From the NCBI RefSeq assembly GCF_004123145.1, contig NZ_SDKC01000001.1, forward strand, positions 502,001 to 566,000: a stretch of DNA of 64,000 nucleotides, written 5' to 3'. Positions 8,416 through 16,919 of this stretch are shown here, in pieces. The stretch comes from Blautia faecicola. GTDB lineage: Bacteria > Bacillota > Clostridia > Lachnospirales > Lachnospiraceae. Position 1 is the first letter of the stretch; every line of letters starts with the position of its first letter. The translations under genes were made by a program, and so were the position numbers. Below the pieces are notes generated by a model. That model ran no database searches and was not told the DNA's origin. It was given only the letters and a program-made list of their open reading frames with translations.

Positions 8416-9363
8416 ATGAAAGAATTATTGTATAAGAAATCAGAGGCAGTTGCCGCTTTGAACCGTGTGGATGGCTTCCATCCGATGGAACTGGCAAGAA
8501 AGATTGGAGAAGAAGGGCAGGAGGAGCAGCTTTATCTGGATGTGAAATACCGGAAGCTATGGTTTCGTCTGGTCAATCCGGCAGGAAAGATCATCAGCCG
8601 GATTATCACTTTCACAGAGAACATGGCAGTTGTGGAAGCACGTATCTATCTGGATAAATGTGATCAGGAAGACAATTATGTAGCCAATTCCTTTTCGCAG
8701 AAATTCCGGAGCGATGACCCGAAGTTTGGAGACAAATTTCTGGAAATGGCAGAAACAGCAGCCGTAGGAAGGGCATTATCGGATGCCGGATATGGTGTGC
8801 AGTTTGCGGATGTGGGAGAGGAAAATGATCCTGCACAGGTAGATGCCGGAATTCCATATCAGAATCCACAGATGCCGGATTCAGGTGCCATGGAAAATGC
8901 AGCCATGCCGGATTCGGGTGTCATGCCAAATGCCCCTATGCCAACTTATGGAGAGATGCCAGGTCAGCCGGAATATGCAGGCCAGCAGATGATGAATCAG
9001 TTCTATCAGCAGGCACAGGCGGCGGGAAGCACCATTTACCATGGCAGTGGACAAATGCCTGGCTACGGTTCCGCTCCGGCTGCCTCTACGCCGCCAAAGA
9101 CCGGACAGATGCTGCAGGGAGCATTACAGAATCTGGATACGTCCCTTCCGGTAGAAGAACTGATGAAACACATGAACTATGAAATGGCAGTCGGGACTGT
9201 GATTCCGGGAAAGGGAAAATACGGCGGAAAGACCATGGGACAGGTGGCAGTTGAAAGCCCGTCAACGATCCAGTGGTTTGCCGAGCAATATTCCGGACCG
9301 AACAATCTGGTTCCGGCGGCAGCAAAGGTAATTTTACAAAAAGCAATGCCGATGGCTGGTTAA
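8416..9363 (+). CDS. Candidate single-strand DNA annealing protein with ExoX-C-like tail
   Basis: 315 residues in three parts. Residues 1-140 include RVDGFHPMELAR and FLEMAETAAVGRALSDAGYG; the AETxxVGRALxxAGYG motif is typical of Rad52/ERF-like and related single-strand DNA proteins of phages and plasmids. Residues about 145-245 are a low-complexity linker rich in M, P, G, Q and A with repeats such as MPDSGAM and MPDSGVM. The C-terminal segment GKGKYGGKTMGQVAVESPST resembles the small C-terminal domain found in ExoX-like proteins. With the upstream YqaJ nuclease it would form a RecET-like pair; this is inference. AAAGGAGC precedes the ATG. Confidence 0.7.
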   Translation: MKELLYKKSEAVAALNRVDGFHPMELARKIGEEGQEEQLYLDVKYRKLWFRLVNPAGKIISRIITFTENMAVVEARIYLDKCDQEDNYVANSFSQKFRSDDPKFGDKFLEMAETAAVGRALSDAGYGVQFADVGEENDPAQVDAGIPYQNPQMPDSGAMENAAMPDSGVMPNAPMPTYGEMPGQPEYAGQQMMNQFYQQAQAAGSTIYHGSGQMPGYGSAPAASTPPKTGQMLQGALQNLDTSLPVEELMKHMNYEMAVGTVIPGKGKYGGKTMGQVAVESPSTIQWFAEQYSGPNNLVPAAAKVILQKAMPMAG

Positions 9364-9370
9364 GGAAGAA

Positions 9371-9397
9371 CCCCGCAGAGAGCTTTTTTCTGCGGGG
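9371..9397 (+). terminator. Intergenic hairpin, probably an RNA stability element
   Basis: CCCCGCAGA (9371-9379) pairs with TCTGCGGGG (9389-9397). The run after the stem is not T-rich but holds the ribosome binding site of the primase gene, so it may limit rather than end transcription, or protect the upstream mRNA. Confidence 0.6.
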
Positions 9398-9417
9398 GAA
9401 AGGAGGAAGAGACCGGG

Positions 9418-10638
9418 ATGTATTATGATATGTCTGGGTTTGATTATGGAATACTGGATGTGGTGCAGGTGCTGCATCTCAGAAAGCGGCGGGGAAACTA
9501 TTATGACTGCCCGTTTTGTGGAGAGACGCATGGAAAACTGAATATCAATGTGGAAAAGAATGTATTCCGGTGCAACCGCTGTGATGCGTCCGGGGGGATG
9601 CTGAAGCTTTATGCGGATTTGCACAATGTTACACTCTCCGAAGCAAATCAGCAGATCCGGGAAGCATTAGGAAAAGGAGAATACCGGACGGATTATATCA
9701 AAGCAACGCCGGTACAGGAAGAAAAGGCAACGGCAGAGCTTGCACCCATAGAGGAAATCCACCGGACGTATCAGAGAATGCTGTCCATGCTCACGCTTAA
9801 CAGGAAGCATCAGGAGGATCTGCAAAGACGAGGATTAAAACCGGAACAGATCGAAGCACAGCGTTACCGGAGTGTCCCGCTGTTTGGAATGAAGAAGCTG
9901 GTCAAAAGGCTGGCAGAAGAAGGATATATGGTGAAAGGCGTGCCGGGATTCTACCGGGATACAGACGGAAACTGGACGATTAACTTCAAAGCAGAAAACT
10001 CAGGAATCCTGATTCCCATAGTTTCTTTGGACGGGTTCATCCAGGGTTTTCAGATCCGGGTAGATCATGTGACTGACACGAAAAAATATATCTGGCTGTC
10101 CAGTGTCAATTATGACCAGGGAGTTTCCTCCGGAAGTCCGGTACATGTGATCGGTGATCTTGCCGCAGAACGTGTCTATCTGACCGAAGGAGCCTTAAAA
10201 GGGACCATAGCCCATTATCTGTCCGGCGCTACCTTTGTGTGCGTTGCCGGAGTGAACCAGTACCGGAATCTGAAACCGGTGCTGGAGCGGATGAAAGGAT
10301 ATGGGATGAAACAGCTTTTGGAGGCGTATGACATGGATAAGAAGATGAAAGTAGCCTGCAATAAGCATGACAGTAAGTGTGCGGTCTGTTTTGAGCGTTC
10401 CCCTGTTATCTGCCAGCATAAGGCGGAGAAACGGAGGATTATCCAGAACGGCTGCAATAAGGTCTATGAAATCTGCCGGGAGCTTTCCCTGCCGATGAAC
10501 CGGATGGTCTGGGATATGGACGAGAGCGGGGAGTGGAACGGGAAACACAAGGGGATTGATGACTATTTAGCCGCCATCAAACAGAAGGAAGGAACCGGGG
10601 CACAGACTTCGGCTCTTCCGAAAGGAGAACAATCATGA
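9418..10638 (+). CDS. CHC2 zinc-finger primase-like protein with Toprim/DUF3854 region
   Basis: 406 residues. The N-terminal CHC2-type finger reads CPFCGETHGKLNINVEKNVF then RCNRCDASGG (about residues 25-60). A Toprim-like region follows: VYLTEGALKGTIAHYLSG with the conserved E, then EAYDMD, then KGIDDYLAAI near the end, as in DUF3854 proteins of plasmid primases. The role is probably priming of element replication. GGAGGAAGAG lies upstream. The stop overlaps the sortase start by four bases, so the two are co-translated. Confidence 0.88.
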   Translation: MYYDMSGFDYGILDVVQVLHLRKRRGNYYDCPFCGETHGKLNINVEKNVFRCNRCDASGGMLKLYADLHNVTLSEANQQIREALGKGEYRTDYIKATPVQEEKATAELAPIEEIHRTYQRMLSMLTLNRKHQEDLQRRGLKPEQIEAQRYRSVPLFGMKKLVKRLAEEGYMVKGVPGFYRDTDGNWTINFKAENSGILIPIVSLDGFIQGFQIRVDHVTDTKKYIWLSSVNYDQGVSSGSPVHVIGDLAAERVYLTEGALKGTIAHYLSGATFVCVAGVNQYRNLKPVLERMKGYGMKQLLEAYDMDKKMKVACNKHDSKCAVCFERSPVICQHKAEKRRIIQNGCNKVYEICRELSLPMNRMVWDMDESGEWNGKHKGIDDYLAAIKQKEGTGAQTSALPKGEQS

Positions 10639-11417
10639 GAAAAAAAGGAAATACGGTTCTTGCAGGACTCATTATCTGCCTGTTGCTTGTTTTTCTCGCA
10701 GCGGCAGGAAAACTCTTTGGTGCTTATCTGAAGTATCAGAAAGGGGACGTAAGTTACGAGAAACTGCAGGAATATGTTCAGGAACCAGAGGAAGAAGAAT
10801 CACCGGAGTCTGAGAAAGAAAAGGAGGAACCTAAGAATAGGTATCTAGAAATTGATTTTGCAGGTTTAAAAGCGGTTAATCCGGATGTCATAGCGTGGAT
10901 TCAGATTCCGGCACTGGATATTAGTTATCCGGTGGTACAGGGGAAAGATAATGCATATTATCTTCATCACCTTTTTTCGGGAGAATCCAATATCAACGGG
11001 AGCATCTTTGTGGACTGCCATAATCAGCCGGACTTTACGGATCAGAATACGATCGTGTACGGGCATAATATGAAAAACGGGAGCATGTTCGGAACTCTGG
11101 ATAAGTACCAAGACAAAGAGCTATTTGAACAACATCCGGAGTTTTATCTCTATTTGCCGGACAAGATCCTCAAGTATCGTATCTTTTCCTGCTATGCGGG
11201 AAGAACCGGAAGTGAGGGATATAGGTATCATTTCCCGGAAGCGGAAGATTTTCAGACGTTTCTGGATACGGTGTCTTCTTATAGGGATTATGATACCGGC
11301 ACCGAGCTGTCGGCAACGGATCGGATAGTTACGCTGTCTACCTGTGTCAATTCCAGACGGAATTATCGCTATCTGGTACATGGAAAATTAAGCAGTGAGA
11401 TCATCACAGAGGAATAA
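10635..11417 (+). CDS. srtB: Class B sortase
   Basis: 260 residues. Residues 1-34 hold one membrane segment (LAGLIICLLLVFLAAAGKLF), then an acidic linker (E-rich, about 48-66), then the sortase B fold: WIQIPALDISYPVVQG, IVYGHNMKNGSMFG with H144, LSTCVNSRR with catalytic C237, and R245 in NYRYLVHG. It is a membrane-anchored transpeptidase that attaches surface proteins to peptidoglycan. Its presence at the end of a DNA-processing operon is typical of Gram-positive conjugative elements; no intact sorting-signal substrate is visible nearby. Confidence 0.95.
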   Translation: MRKKGNTVLAGLIICLLLVFLAAAGKLFGAYLKYQKGDVSYEKLQEYVQEPEEEESPESEKEKEEPKNRYLEIDFAGLKAVNPDVIAWIQIPALDISYPVVQGKDNAYYLHHLFSGESNINGSIFVDCHNQPDFTDQNTIVYGHNMKNGSMFGTLDKYQDKELFEQHPEFYLYLPDKILKYRIFSCYAGRTGSEGYRYHFPEAEDFQTFLDTVSSYRDYDTGTELSATDRIVTLSTCVNSRRNYRYLVHGKLSSEIITEE

Positions 11418-11426
11418 AAGAATCGT

Positions 11427-11460
11427 GCTGGTGTGAGAAGAAATTTCTTATGCCAGCTTT
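11427..11460 (+). terminator. Terminator after the sortase gene
   Basis: GCTGG (11427-11431) and inner AGAA pair with TTCT and CCAGC (to 11457), followed by TTTTATTA. It lies ten bases after the sortase stop. Confidence 0.7.
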
Positions 11461-11479
11461 TATTATGGGAGGAAATGTA

Positions 11480-11896
11480 ATGGGAACAGCATTGGTTATG
11501 GAACATGCAAACGCACTGGCACAGATGATAGTCAGTGAAAAGGACAAGTTATTTGATGAAAGAGTGGAGGCTCTTGTAAAACTTTATAGAAGGGCGGAAT
11601 TTTATCTGAAGCAGGGATTTCTGGAGAGCATCGTCTGCGAGTTCCATCGGAAGAAAGTGGAAATGATTATGCAGGCGGAAACAAAAGGAGAGATTACGGA
11701 AATACTGAAGTTATCAAAACCGCATTTTGACGGGAAAAAATTTGTCTATACCTCTCCGTATGCTGTGGAAGAGGAAGAGCTTCTCCTTTGGTCTCTGACA
11801 TCACTGCAAGGTCCACTCCGGGATGAAGGGTATCGAAGATATCGGGAATTATTTGAGAAGTGCCTGCCGGAGATGGCAGAAAAGATTCCGGCGTAG
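11480..11896 (+). CDS. Hypothetical protein
   Basis: About 138 residues, helical, no signal peptide or membrane segment: MGTALVMEHANALAQMIVSE at the start, then LVKLYRRAEFYLKQGF and HFDGKKFVYTSPYAVEEEEL. I do not recognise the family. The start at 11480 is preferred because GGGAGGAAA lies nine bases upstream; in-frame ATGs at 11450 and 11465 lack such a site. It is the last rightward gene before a leftward block. Confidence 0.65.
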   Translation: MGTALVMEHANALAQMIVSEKDKLFDERVEALVKLYRRAEFYLKQGFLESIVCEFHRKKVEMIMQAETKGEITEILKLSKPHFDGKKFVYTSPYAVEEEELLLWSLTSLQGPLRDEGYRRYRELFEKCLPEMAEKIPA

Positions 11897-12069
11897 AACA
11901 ATGGCATAACAAAGGAACGAAAAAACTATCTTTTATTTTACTGTAATTTCACTCTTTATTGAATCTGCAATACTTTACAAAGTTTTTTACGGAAAAATGC
12001 TTCGGATTAATATACTTAACACCAGTATCTATCAGCTTAAATTTTGAATAACCAAACACCAGTGTTTCA

Positions 12070-12348
12070 TTATTCACAAAAATCGTCATCTATCCAGAAA
12101 GCAGGTAAAATATGTTCACAATAATCAGAGTATTTTCTGCATTCAATACATTCTTCATCTAAAGAATCTACGCCGACATAATGAATATGATAATCTACAG
12201 TATCGTTTACAAATCTTTCAAGGAAGATGTTCAAAACAAAGGCTACTCTATCATCACAATAAACATAACCAATTAAATTCTTATGAATGATACAGTAAAC
12301 GAGATAAACACAGCGTGTATCAACGATGCAGTTGAAATTGTATCCAGA
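12070..12348 (-). pseudogene. Degraded reading frame without a start
   Basis: A minus-strand frame of about 92 codons opens after a stop at 12349-12351 and ends at 12070. It reads HKNLIGYVYCDDRVAFVLN and HIHYVGVDSLDEECIECRKY in coherent, protein-like fashion, with several cysteines. No ATG, GTG or TTG start with a ribosome binding site is apparent, so it looks like the tail of a lost gene. I do not recognise the family. The rest of the 11897-12473 gap shows nothing else I would call. Confidence 0.4.
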
Positions 12349-12473
12349 TTAAAGCCTATTTATACTTTAAAGCATGCACGGAGACAGCAAGAAGACCTAT
12401 TCCTGTACGGAAGAGGTCTTCCTGTCCTTATACTAAAGTTAATTGGTATGCTGAAGTCCCGCAAAAGCAACAT

Positions 12474-13280
12474 TTAATTTACCTCCAGATTACCGCTTTT
12501 AAGAGATAGATAATCGGAACTTCCGCTAAGCAGATAGAAAAAATATTCCCCTTTTTCATCTGGTGAGAAACTATATTTTCCACTCAGTTCATCGAACACT
12601 TCTCCTTCATACATTATCCCGTCTTTTACATAACCGATAATCAAATCTTGGGATACTGTAATGTCTGATTTATATTTATCAAACGAAATGACTATATTAT
12701 CTTTATCAGTTAGTTCCCATCCCTTTCCATTGTCTTGTGTAAGTACACAAAGTGAATTGTTGATTAGAATTATTTCTGGAATGATATACATTTCATCTGA
12801 TTTATCAGTAGGAATCTCTACTATTGATGATGGTATGAAATTAGGCATCAGACTGCTTTTAACAATTCTGCTTTCAGGAAATTCTGATGAAGATTTGGCT
12901 AATTCCTCAATATCAACAACTTTCCCCTTTTCATTGGTATATACACCGTCTTTTAATATGATGTAGCTTCTATCATTGGTTTCTGTCCCGATTAAATGTC
13001 GATTGCTGTCATCAATTAAAGCCGATGTTAACAGATGACTGATTGCAGCATATACAGGCATACACAAAAACACTGAAACCACAGTTACAATAATTGCAGT
13101 TCTATAAGTGAACTTTAAAGGCTTATGTTTTGAAGCTGTTTTACAAAATACATTTTGACGTATCTTTTGTTTGGAATATTTTTTCAGTATTTTATTGCAA
13201 TCATGAAAATACACTTCCTCAATAAAAGATTCATCAATTTCACTCATTAACTCATTCAAAGAAAATTTTACAGTCTTCAT
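12474..13280 (-). CDS. Anti-sigma factor-like membrane protein
   Basis: 268 residues. A short cytoplasmic part (about 1-62) is followed by one membrane segment (TAIIVTVVSVFLCMPVYAA, about 61-80) and a long outer domain without a recognised fold (DRSYIILKDGVY, IVEIPTDKSDEMYIIP). This is the usual design of single-span anti-sigma factors. The gene follows an ECF sigma gene on the same strand with a 30-base gap, which supports the assignment; the outer domain would sense an unknown signal. Confidence 0.75.
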   Translation of the reverse strand: MKTVKFSLNELMSEIDESFIEEVYFHDCNKILKKYSKQKIRQNVFCKTASKHKPLKFTYRTAIIVTVVSVFLCMPVYAAISHLLTSALIDDSNRHLIGTETNDRSYIILKDGVYTNEKGKVVDIEELAKSSSEFPESRIVKSSLMPNFIPSSIVEIPTDKSDEMYIIPEIILINNSLCVLTQDNGKGWELTDKDNIVISFDKYKSDITVSQDLIIGYVKDGIMYEGEVFDELSGKYSFSPDEKGEYFFYLLSGSSDYLSLKSGNLEVN

Positions 13281-13310
13281 ATCTAAATCCCTTCTTTTCC
13301 ATTTTTAGTT

Positions 13311-13844
13311 TTAATTTTTACGTCCGCGTAACAGTTTGGATTTTACTGTAGATTCTTTTAATCCGGTTTCTTCTGCTATTACAGCGATTGTCTTAGTGTA
13401 ATAGTAGTACGAGATAAAACATTTTCTTTCGTCAACTGATAGTTCATATATGCTTTCTTTTAAGCATTTGATTACTTCTTCTTTTAACGGCCCGTATTCA
13501 ATATGTTCGTTCGTTCCAACCTGAAACGCATCTTCGTAATTTTCAAAATGCATCTTAGAGGTTTTTCGTAATGCGTTTTTTGCCATGTTTCTTGCGATTG
13601 TTCCTAAATAGGGTTTGAATGTGCTGTAGTTATCTGTATCTAAATCTGCACTGTAATTCCATAGAGCTACAAAAACATTAGACACGACCTCCTCCTTGTC
13701 TTCATATGGCAAAGCACTTCCAATAATATTCTCGACTATGTATACAACATATCTGTAGTATTTGTTCATACATATTTTTAAAGCGCGCTCATCTTTATTT
13801 TTTAGTTCGAGCATCAGTTGTTTCTCATCTATGTTAAATAACAT
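13311..13844 (-). CDS. ECF-type RNA polymerase sigma factor
   Basis: 177 residues. Region 2 lies about residues 10-85 (ALKICMNKYYRYVVYIVENI, then DKEEVVSNVFVALWNY), and region 4 at 115-175 (IYELSVDERKCFISYYYY, then EETGLKESTVKSKLLRGRK). It is followed by the single-span protein that probably holds it inactive. Its regulon may include the secreted protein encoded upstream at 13994-14494, since that lies just behind, but I did not find a convincing shared promoter. Confidence 0.9.
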   Translation of the reverse strand: MLFNIDEKQLMLELKNKDERALKICMNKYYRYVVYIVENIIGSALPYEDKEEVVSNVFVALWNYSADLDTDNYSTFKPYLGTIARNMAKNALRKTSKMHFENYEDAFQVGTNEHIEYGPLKEEVIKCLKESIYELSVDERKCFISYYYYTKTIAVIAEETGLKESTVKSKLLRGRKN

Positions 13845-13993
13845 GCTTCTACCTCATAAATTCAGTGAATACTATAGCAGTGGTTTAATAATGGGAATGT
13901 GTATTTTCAAAAAAGGGAACCGAGAAACCAAGTTAAAAAGCTTCAATTAAAATCAGGATAAGTACTCACCAGCACTTGAAATATTTTCCACTA

Positions 13994-14494
13994 TTAAAAT
14001 GTAATAGAAAATGATTTGATTGTAAAGGCATCAGAGGACAGATTAGTTACCATGCCGTAATAGTAATCTGTTGCCTGTGTCGTAAATCCTGAACGCAAAC
14101 CACTTGCTGTAATCTCACGCACAAATTCTGATGAAGGTCCAGCTACGTATGCGCGTACTCTTGAACGATGAAAAGCAGAACGGCTCAAAGTGTAATTTAT
14201 AGTTATGTATCTGCCGCTATTACAATAAAGTCCCATACTGTTATTTGATGGTGTTAATATGGCGACTTCGCCATTTTTCAATGTGATTCCGCGCCAAGTA
14301 TATCGGGCATATGCATTTGGAATAACACCTTCTTCAACAACTTTCTGCAGGCTTTCGTCAGCAAACACAGTGTACTTCCATTCAATCATATTAGGGTCAT
14401 CTGTAAGCGGCTCTGCTGCAAAAACATTAACACTTAGCGACAGCATCATAACGAGTGTTAGGATAAAACTGATTATTTTTTTATAAGCCTTCAT
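13994..14494 (-). CDS. Small secreted protein
   Basis: 166 residues with a clear signal peptide, MKAYKKIISFILTLVMMLSL continuing to NVFAAEP (cleavage probably after VFA). The mature part is beta-rich with polar repeats (RYTWRGITLKNGEVAILTPS, YITINYTLSRSAFHRSRVRA) and no recognised domain. The start at 14494 is chosen because AAAGGAGT lies about ten bases upstream and the signal peptide begins there; a longer frame to 14656 adds unlikely sequence. Low GC compared with the neighbouring parM. Confidence 0.75.
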   Translation of the reverse strand: MKAYKKIISFILTLVMMLSLSVNVFAAEPLTDDPNMIEWKYTVFADESLQKVVEEGVIPNAYARYTWRGITLKNGEVAILTPSNNSMGLYCNSGRYITINYTLSRSAFHRSRVRAYVAGPSSEFVREITASGLRSGFTTQATDYYYGMVTNLSSDAFTIKSFSITF

Positions 14495-14711
14495 ATATGT
14501 ACACGACTCCTTTCCAAGGTTCCCTTTGTAATAAGATACACAGTAAATATTGTAACGGTTGCATTTATTTAAAAAATTAAAAAAGATAATTTTTAATTTT
14601 TGTTTTTTGAATTTTTTGATTGGTAAAATAAGAAAATGGATTATAAAGAGTTGCACTCTAGGTACCTCCTACGTACAGAATAAGTATCAAATACAAAGGA
14701 GTGAAATCATT
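14495..14711. other. Divergent intergenic region upstream of parM
   Basis: AT-rich region between the secreted-protein gene and the ParM-like gene. It contains the adjacent palindromes GGTACC and TACGTA (about 14662-14680) but no tandem iterons. If the ParM system has its centromere upstream, it would have to lie here; the clearer repeats are downstream at 16102. Confidence 0.35.
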
Positions 14712-15650
14712 ATGATTAAAAAATTAAGAGTAGCCGTGGATCACGGGAACCGGAACATGAAAACCTGTCATTTTATCTTTACCACAGGACTGACGGAACA
14801 GGATAAAAAGCCTGCCAGGGGAGAGAAGTATCTGAAATATCAGGGAAAGTATTATACCCTTAGTGAGAAGCGGATTCCGTACCAGAGGGACAAGACGCAG
14901 GACAGCCGGAACCGATTCTGGATTCTGACCTTATTTGCCATTGCAATGGAGCTGGAGCAGAAAAGCCAGATCCAGCCGGAGGATGTCATTCAGGTGGAAC
15001 TTCCGATTGGGCTTCCGCCGAAGCATTTTGCAGAGCTTTGTGAGAGATATGAACGCTATTTCAAAGGGGACGGGAAGGTGCAGGAACTGTGCTTCAACGA
15101 TAAAGTCTATCACCTCTGTATACAGAATGTAATGGCGTTTCCGCAGGATTATGCAGCCATGATGACGAGGATGATGGAAATCCGTGAGATTCCGAAAGTC
15201 GTAGGGATTGATATTGGCGGATTTACTTCTGATTATCTTCTGATGAGAAGTGGCAGACCGGATATGGATTATTGTGATTCTCTGGAAAAAGGTGTGATTA
15301 CCATGTATAACGATATCATTTCCAGTATTAACAGTGAATATGACATGCTTCTGGAGGAGGCAGATATCGACAGTATCATCAAGGGAAAAACGCAGTATTA
15401 TGAGGAAGCTGTTGTACAGGCAGTAGAAACCATGGTTCAGAATTTTGTTACCGATCTTCTGAACAGCATCCGAGAGCGGGGCATTGATACAAAATCTACT
15501 TATACGGTGTTTATCGGCGGCGGAGCAGTGCTTCTGGAACGATTTCTGGAGCAGGCAGACCGGTTGGGAAAACATACCTTTATCCGGGATATGAAAGCAA
15601 ATGCCGATGGATATGATCTTTTGTATCGCATGACACAGGCTGGAGTGTGA
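14712..15650 (+). CDS. parM: ParM/StbA-family actin-like segregation ATPase
   Basis: About 312 residues. It has the actin/Hsp70 ATPase pattern: phosphate-1 loop VAVDHGNRNMK near the N-terminus, phosphate-2 VGIDIGGFTSDYLLM in the middle, and the adenosine motif FIGGGAVLLERFL near the end. Such proteins polymerise to push plasmid copies apart. The start at 14712 is set by AAAGGAG seven bases upstream. The small gene four bases downstream is likely its adaptor. An active partition system suggests that the element has a replicating circular phase. Confidence 0.9.
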   Translation: MIKKLRVAVDHGNRNMKTCHFIFTTGLTEQDKKPARGEKYLKYQGKYYTLSEKRIPYQRDKTQDSRNRFWILTLFAIAMELEQKSQIQPEDVIQVELPIGLPPKHFAELCERYERYFKGDGKVQELCFNDKVYHLCIQNVMAFPQDYAAMMTRMMEIREIPKVVGIDIGGFTSDYLLMRSGRPDMDYCDSLEKGVITMYNDIISSINSEYDMLLEEADIDSIIKGKTQYYEEAVVQAVETMVQNFVTDLLNSIRERGIDTKSTYTVFIGGGAVLLERFLEQADRLGKHTFIRDMKANADGYDLLYRMTQAGV

Positions 15651-15654
15651 TTTT

Positions 15655-16026
15655 ATGGGAAAGAAAAATCCGTTTGTATTCACTATTGGTTTTGATAAGT
15701 CGGATCCAGATCACGTGTATGTGACAGAACTTCTGAATACGACAGAGAAAAAAGCAAAACTGATCGTTGCGGCAATTCTGGCATATACGGGAAGAACGGA
15801 TGAGACAGGTAATGGCAGTATAAGCATGGAACCGGATATGCTCCGGCCAATGATGCAGCAAATCATCCGGGAAGAAGTAAGAAAGGTATTGGAAGGGCAG
15901 GACGTTTCTAAGATAAATAGAGAAATGCCCACAGAAGTTGATTTGATGGAAGAAGAACCGCTGCGGATGGATCAGACTATGAGACAGAATGTAGTGGATG
16001 CTATCAGTGCATTTCGCAGGGCATAA
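15655..16026 (+). CDS. Candidate ParR-like partner of ParM
   Basis: 123 residues, begins MGKKNPFVFTIGFDKSDPDH, with a helical middle (AKLIVAAILAYTGR) and an acidic C-terminal tail ending VVDAISAFRRA. It starts four bases after the ParM gene, and GGAG for its start lies inside the end of that gene. Size and location fit a centromere-binding adaptor, but I see no diagnostic motif for a ribbon-helix-helix. Followed by a strong terminator. Confidence 0.65.
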   Translation: MGKKNPFVFTIGFDKSDPDHVYVTELLNTTEKKAKLIVAAILAYTGRTDETGNGSISMEPDMLRPMMQQIIREEVRKVLEGQDVSKINREMPTEVDLMEEEPLRMDQTMRQNVVDAISAFRRA

Positions 16027-16031
16027 AAAAG

Positions 16032-16070
16032 CAGGAGAGATACACATGCTTATGGCAGTGTACTCTCCTG
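16032..16070 (+). terminator. Terminator of the ParM operon
   Basis: CAGGAGAG (16032-16039) pairs with CTCTCCTG (16063-16070), extended by TACAC/GTGTA, followed by TTCTTTGT. It lies six bases after the stop of the partner gene. Confidence 0.85.
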
Positions 16071-16101
16071 TTCTTTGTATCAGAATGGGAATAGACAGAA
16101 A

Positions 16102-16134
16102 ACTCACAGACTATTCACAGATTACTCACAGATT
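16102..16134 (+). repeat. Three tandem 11-bp repeats
   Basis: Three contiguous copies at 16102-16112, 16113-16123 and 16124-16134 of A(C/T)TCACAGA(T/C)T. Exactly 11-bp spacing places each copy on nearly the same helix face. They lie just after the ParM operon terminator and next to a TATAAT at 16142-16147. They could be a centromere, a replication iteron or an operator; the sequence alone does not decide. Confidence 0.75.
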
Positions 16135-16176
16135 GTCTTTGTATAATGTGTAGATGATGAAGGATACGGGAGAGCC

Positions 16177-16506
16177 TTAACTTAGGTTCTTGAATCCATC
16201 CAGAAGTCCACGCAGTGTAGAAAGGGCAAGCTGTTTCTGCTCCTCCGGGCAGGAATTTAGTTCTGCCATGATTTGCTGCATGGTAGAATCCGGGTTCGTT
16301 TTCTGGTTAGAAAATATAGCATCTATGGAAATATGTAAGTAAGTTGCCAAGGCATAAAGTGTTTCCAACTGTGGATTGCCAATATAGTTTTCAATATCAG
16401 AGACAGTCCGTAAAGAAATTTTTGCCTGTTCCGCAAGAATGTTTTGCGAAAGATTGCGGCGGAGACGTTCTTCCCTGACTGCATCTCCCAATAATTTTTT
16501 CACCAT
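16177..16506 (-). CDS. Cro/CI-family (XRE) repressor
   Basis: 109 residues. Helix-turn-helix at about 8-62: LGDAVREERLRRNLSQNILAEQAKISL then TVSDIENYIGNP, and the C-terminal half PEEQKQLALSTLRGLLDG is probably for dimerisation. It is transcribed leftward from a promoter region that contains two TGCGTTA repeats ten bases apart, a likely self-operator. Confidence 0.87.
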   Translation of the reverse strand: MVKKLLGDAVREERLRRNLSQNILAEQAKISLRTVSDIENYIGNPQLETLYALATYLHISIDAIFSNQKTNPDSTMQQIMAELNSCPEEQKQLALSTLRGLLDGFKNLS

Positions 16507-16919
16507 CTATATCACCTCACTTAATGCATATATTTTATCGTAGATTAACACTATACGAAATGCGTTAAAGTGCGTTATGATAAGCAGGATAACACATGCA
16601 CAAATAGAGAAACATGGAAGTAAGTACGACAGACATGAATGGACAGCATAAGATAAAAGCCAAAGAGGAACTGAATCTGTTAAAAAAATCTTATCCATAC
16701 AATGTGTCGGAGAGAAGTTAGAATATGCAGTATATGAGATACTATCATCGCATATCCTACACAATTACATAGAAAGAGAAGTATCGGCTGGACTACGAAT
16801 AGAGTGGTCCAGCCTTTCTTTTTTTCGAAAAAATGAAGGCAGTGTCACGTTTTGTTGCCGCTCACCGCCATCCTCGGAATTTTTTGGAACGTGATAAAAA
16901 ATTTCGGAGGATAAAACAA
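16507..16919. other. Divergent control region between repressor and sigma-like gene
   Basis: About 410 bases. It contains direct repeats TGCGTTA at 16561-16567 and 16571-16577, one helical turn apart, placed upstream of the XRE gene and probably its operator. No convincing gene is seen in the rest. Confidence 0.5.

Noticed and set aside
12283..12477. A 64-codon plus-strand frame between the 11480 gene and the anti-sigma gene
   Set aside because: No ribosome binding site, and it overlaps a more protein-like minus-strand remnant.
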